A DNA stretch of 64,000 bases from Thalassobacillus devorans (lineage in GTDB: Bacteria > Bacillota > Bacilli > Bacillales > Halobacillaceae), in the NCBI RefSeq assembly GCF_011761345.1, contig NZ_JAASRY010000002.1, positions 558,001 through 622,000 of the forward strand, written 5' to 3'. Below the pieces are notes generated by a model. The model was not told where the DNA came from, ran no database searches, and saw only the letters and a program-made list of their open reading frames with translations. Positions 61,525 through 64,000 of the stretch are shown piece after piece. The translations under genes were made by a program, and so were the position numbers. Every line of letters starts with the position of its first letter. The first letter of the stretch is position 1.

Positions 61525-62328
61525 GTGAGTAATCTGGAGGGAAGACGTATCGGGATAGCCGCAGAAAGAAAAGCTGAGGTCATCAGCAAAATGATTCGGA
61601 ATAAAGGCGGCATCCCTGTTATCTACCCGCTACAGGGGATGCAGCATCTGGATGAGGATACGAGCAGGAAGAACATCCATGACTTTCTGGAAAAACCGTT
61701 TGACTGGGTGGTTTTAACCACAGGAATAGGAGCGGTAACTCTGGAAGACGCAGCAAAGAAAGCAGGGGTTCATAAAGAATTTCTCAACAAGTTACACCAG
61801 ACGCAATTGGCAGTCAGAGGAAGGAAAACAATGCAATGGCTGAAGGAGAATTCTCTCCAGGCAGAAATTGTTTCACCAGATGGGACGATGGAAAGTCTTC
61901 TTTCAGCTTTTTCTACGAATGCTAATCAGGAAGATATTTTTTTGCAGGCTTATAACCAGGACGATGCCAGATTGAAAGATTCGCTGGATCATCTTGGATA
62001 TTCTGTTTATCTGTCACAGCCTTATTATTATGAGAAGCCGCTGGATAAAGTGATTAATAGTCTGAAGTGTGATATTGCGGATCTCTACCTGGATACAGTG
62101 GTGTTCACCAGTAAAACCCAGGTCAGAAACTTATTCAATGATGAAAGTGGCCGTGAAATTCTAGTGAAAGCCTTCAACCATAAAGTTTTACCAGCAGCCA
62201 TCGGGAAAGTAACAGCGGGTGAGCTGTCGGCACAAGGCATTACTGACGTTCTTCAGCCTGTTGATTCTAAAATGGGGGCGATGGTAGTGGCCATTGACCA
62301 CCACTACCGGCAAGCACAAAGCCCGTGA
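61525..62328 (+). CDS. uroporphyrinogen-III synthase family protein (HemD-like)
   Basis: A 267-residue protein of the HemD fold: two alpha/beta domains, with LEGRRIGIAAERKAEVISKMIRNKGGIPVIYPLQ at the N-terminus, VLTTGIGAVTLEDAA near residue 70 and DTVVFTSKTQVRNLF near residue 191, then AAIGKVTAGELSAQGI near residue 228. Uroporphyrinogen-III synthase cyclises hydroxymethylbilane; here it would supply siroheme synthesis. GTG 61525 is the start, since 61516 lies in GGAGGGTG. The B. subtilis cysH operon has no such gene, and a housekeeping hemD is expected elsewhere. Confidence 0.82.
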   Translation: MSNLEGRRIGIAAERKAEVISKMIRNKGGIPVIYPLQGMQHLDEDTSRKNIHDFLEKPFDWVVLTTGIGAVTLEDAAKKAGVHKEFLNKLHQTQLAVRGRKTMQWLKENSLQAEIVSPDGTMESLLSAFSTNANQEDIFLQAYNQDDARLKDSLDHLGYSVYLSQPYYYEKPLDKVINSLKCDIADLYLDTVVFTSKTQVRNLFNDESGREILVKAFNHKVLPAAIGKVTAGELSAQGITDVLQPVDSKMGAMVVAIDHHYRQAQSP

Positions 62329-62391
62329 CTAGGTTAAAGGTTAAGCAGCATTTGCAGTATAAAAAGATTAATTTTTGTGAGGTGGATAGTT

Positions 62392-64000
62392 TTGCAGTTT
62401 CAGGTAGAGAATAGTCCATTTACTAAAGAGCAGGTAGAATATCTGAACCGCCTTTTGCCAACATTGACAGAGGCGCAGAAAATATGGTTAAGCGGTTGTC
62501 TGTCTGCTTCTTTTAGCGGGGAATCAGCAGCAACAATGGAGAGTCCTGTCGGTGAAGGTTCGTCAACTGCACCTGCTTCGGTTAAGGAGTCAGCGGCTGC
62601 AGTCCGTGAAGTAACGGTCCTTTTTGGTTCCCAAACAGGGAATGGGCAGGGGCTTGCGGATGAATTGACGAAGAAACTGGAAGAAAAAGATTATACGGTA
62701 ACCCTTTCTTCCATGGATGACTTCAAACCGAAGTCCATTAAGGATGCAGAGGATTTATTGATCATCGCCAGCACCCATGGTGAAGGAGATCCACCGGATA
62801 ATGCTCTTTCATTCTACGAATTTCTTCATAGTAAACGGGCTCCAAAGCTTCAAGATGTCCGTTTCTCTGTTCTTTCCCTTGGAGACAGTTCTTACGAATA
62901 TTTCTGTCAGACAGGAAAAGATTTTGATAAACGTCTGGAAGAATTAGGAGCAGAAAGGCTTCATCCCCGAGTTGATTGTGATGTCGATTTTGAAGATTCT
63001 GCGGAAGAATGGTTTGAAGGTGTATTAACAAAATTGAATGCAAGCCGGGGAGAGCAAGGGAATGCAGCAGCATCTCAAGCAAAAGTAGCTGAGGCGTCTT
63101 CCGCACCGGTCTATTCAAGAAAAAAGCCATTTGATGCAGAAATATTGGAGAACCTGAATCTGAATGGCAGAGGCTCAAATAAAGAGACACGGCATTTGGA
63201 ACTGGATCTTGAAAGCTCAAATCTTGTGTATGAACCAGGCGATAGTTTAGGGATATTCCCACAAAATGACCCTGTTCTTGTCGATCAACTTATAGAAGCA
63301 ATGGGGTGGAACCACGAAGAATCGGTACAGGTAGATAAACAAGGAGAATTAAGATCCGTTCGGGAAGCTCTACTTTCCTTTTTTGAAATTACCCGGTTGA
63401 CGAAACCGTTGCTGGAACAGGCAGCAGAGCTAACTAGTAATGAGCAGTTAAAAACACTCCTTGAACCTGAACGGAAAGAAGATTTGAAAGAATATCTGGA
63501 AGGCAGGGATCTTCTCGATCTTATCCAGGACTATGAAATCCAAGCCTCACCACAGGAGTTCGTGACTTTATTACGGAAAATACCACCACGACTATATTCA
63601 ATTGCGAGCAGCCTGAAGGCGAATCCGGATGAAGTACATCTTACCATTGGAGCATTGAGGTATGACGCTCATGGGCGAAGCCGATCGGGAGTATGTTCCG
63701 TCCAGTGTGCAGAACGATCCCAGCCTGGCGACACGCTTCCAGTCTATATTCAGCATAACCCTAATTTCAAACTTCCGGAAAACCCTGATACTCCTATCAT
63801 CATGATCGGGGCAGGAACAGGGGTGGCACCTTATCGGGCATTCCTGGAGGAACGGGAGGAAATCGGAGCAGAGGGAAAAACTTGGTTGTTTTTCGGTGAG
63901 CAGCATTTTAGATCAGATTTCCTTTACCAGACGGAGTGGCAGAAGTGGCTGAAGGAAGGCGTGCTTACCAGGATGGATGTCGCATTTTCCCGGGACACGG
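62392..64000 (+). CDS. cysJ: sulfite reductase flavoprotein subunit, cut by window end
   Basis: FMN/FAD subunit of NADPH-sulfite reductase, passing electrons to the siroheme subunit CysI. About 536 codons are visible, out of about 600 in the family, with no stop. Near the start are NSPFTKEQVEYLNRLLPTL and a linker rich in Ala/Ser/Glu. The flavodoxin domain follows (VTVLFGSQTGNGQGLADEL near residue 76, STHGEGDPP near residue 127, LSLGDSSYEYFC near residue 160). The FAD domain has PPRLYSIASS near residue 400, and the NADPH domain begins with MIGAGTGVAPYRAFLEE near residue 470. Start TTG at 62392 after GAGGTGG. Confidence 0.95.
   Translation, partial: MQFQVENSPFTKEQVEYLNRLLPTLTEAQKIWLSGCLSASFSGESAATMESPVGEGSSTAPASVKESAAAVREVTVLFGSQTGNGQGLADELTKKLEEKDYTVTLSSMDDFKPKSIKDAEDLLIIASTHGEGDPPDNALSFYEFLHSKRAPKLQDVRFSVLSLGDSSYEYFCQTGKDFDKRLEELGAERLHPRVDCDVDFEDSAEEWFEGVLTKLNASRGEQGNAAASQAKVAEASSAPVYSRKKPFDAEILENLNLNGRGSNKETRHLELDLESSNLVYEPGDSLGIFPQNDPVLVDQLIEAMGWNHEESVQVDKQGELRSVREALLSFFEITRLTKPLLEQAAELTSNEQLKTLLEPERKEDLKEYLEGRDLLDLIQDYEIQASPQEFVTLLRKIPPRLYSIASSLKANPDEVHLTIGALRYDAHGRSRSGVCSVQCAERSQPGDTLPVYIQHNPNFKLPENPDTPIIMIGAGTGVAPYRAFLEEREEIGAEGKTWLFFGEQHFRSDFLYQTEWQKWLKEGVLTRMDVAFSRDT

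Overview
The window reads as chromosome of a low-GC, spore-forming Bacillaceae species. The evidence is splAB (spore photoproduct lyase), bacillithiol genes (yojF-bshB2), Crh, HPr kinase, WhiA, CggR, and a gene order close to the B. subtilis uvrBA / hprK-lgt-ppaX / his / trxB-rapZ-mgfK-whiA-crh / clpP / cggR-gapA-pgk-tpiA-gpmI-eno segment. The acidic linker of the oligopeptide-binding protein and the mix of genes would suit a salt-tolerant genus of the Halobacillus/Thalassobacillus kind, but that is inference. There is no transposase, prophage, CRISPR array or rRNA; the one tRNA is tRNA-Arg(CCG).

Layout. 1-8 kb: prfC, the uvrB-uvrA repair operon behind a LexA-like box, then yojF-bshB2. 8-10 kb: yvlBCD-like envelope genes. 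10-11.4 kb (minus): splA-splB. 11.6-16 kb: hprK, lgt, a YvoD-like membrane protein, ppaX, a YvoF-like acyltransferase and glpP in one run. 16.8-18.5 kb: glpD behind a leader terminator that GlpP probably controls. 18.8-25.2 kb: hisZGDBHAFI, closely packed. 25.3-31.4 kb: a TPR protein, trxB, a Nudix hydrolase, rapZ-mgfK-whiA and crh. 31.5-34.9 kb (minus): clpP with a CtsR box, then a three-gene signalling cassette (DUF6305-like exported protein, histidine kinase, response regulator). 35.2-41 kb (minus): an oligopeptide ABC transporter. 41.2-42.4 kb: tRNA-Arg, a small unknown gene and a glutaredoxin-like gene. 42.4-49.5 kb: cggR-gapA-pgk-tpiA-gpmI-eno, with a CggR operator downstream of the promoter. 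50.2-54.4 kb (minus): phoD-tatC-phoX-tatA behind a Pho box. 54.7-56.3 kb: a nitroreductase (plus) and a TauE/SafE permease (minus). 56.7-64 kb: cysH-sat-cysC-sumT-sirB-sirC-hemD-like-cysJ, with cysJ cut by the window end.

Functional links. HprK and PpaX phosphorylate and dephosphorylate Ser46 of HPr/Crh, and crh lies 19 kb downstream. CggR links glycolytic intermediates to lower-glycolysis expression. The last operon joins sulfate activation and reduction to siroheme synthesis, the cofactor of sulfite reductase. The Tat operon encodes a translocase together with two twin-arginine cargo proteins.

The least explained structure is a family of four long intergenic palindromic repeats (about 7.98-8.34, 16.08-16.56, 41.74-42.03 and 49.65-50.14 kb). 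They share end sequences and a cloverleaf-like core. Two carry further hairpins nested inside the core and one carries two opposed cores.
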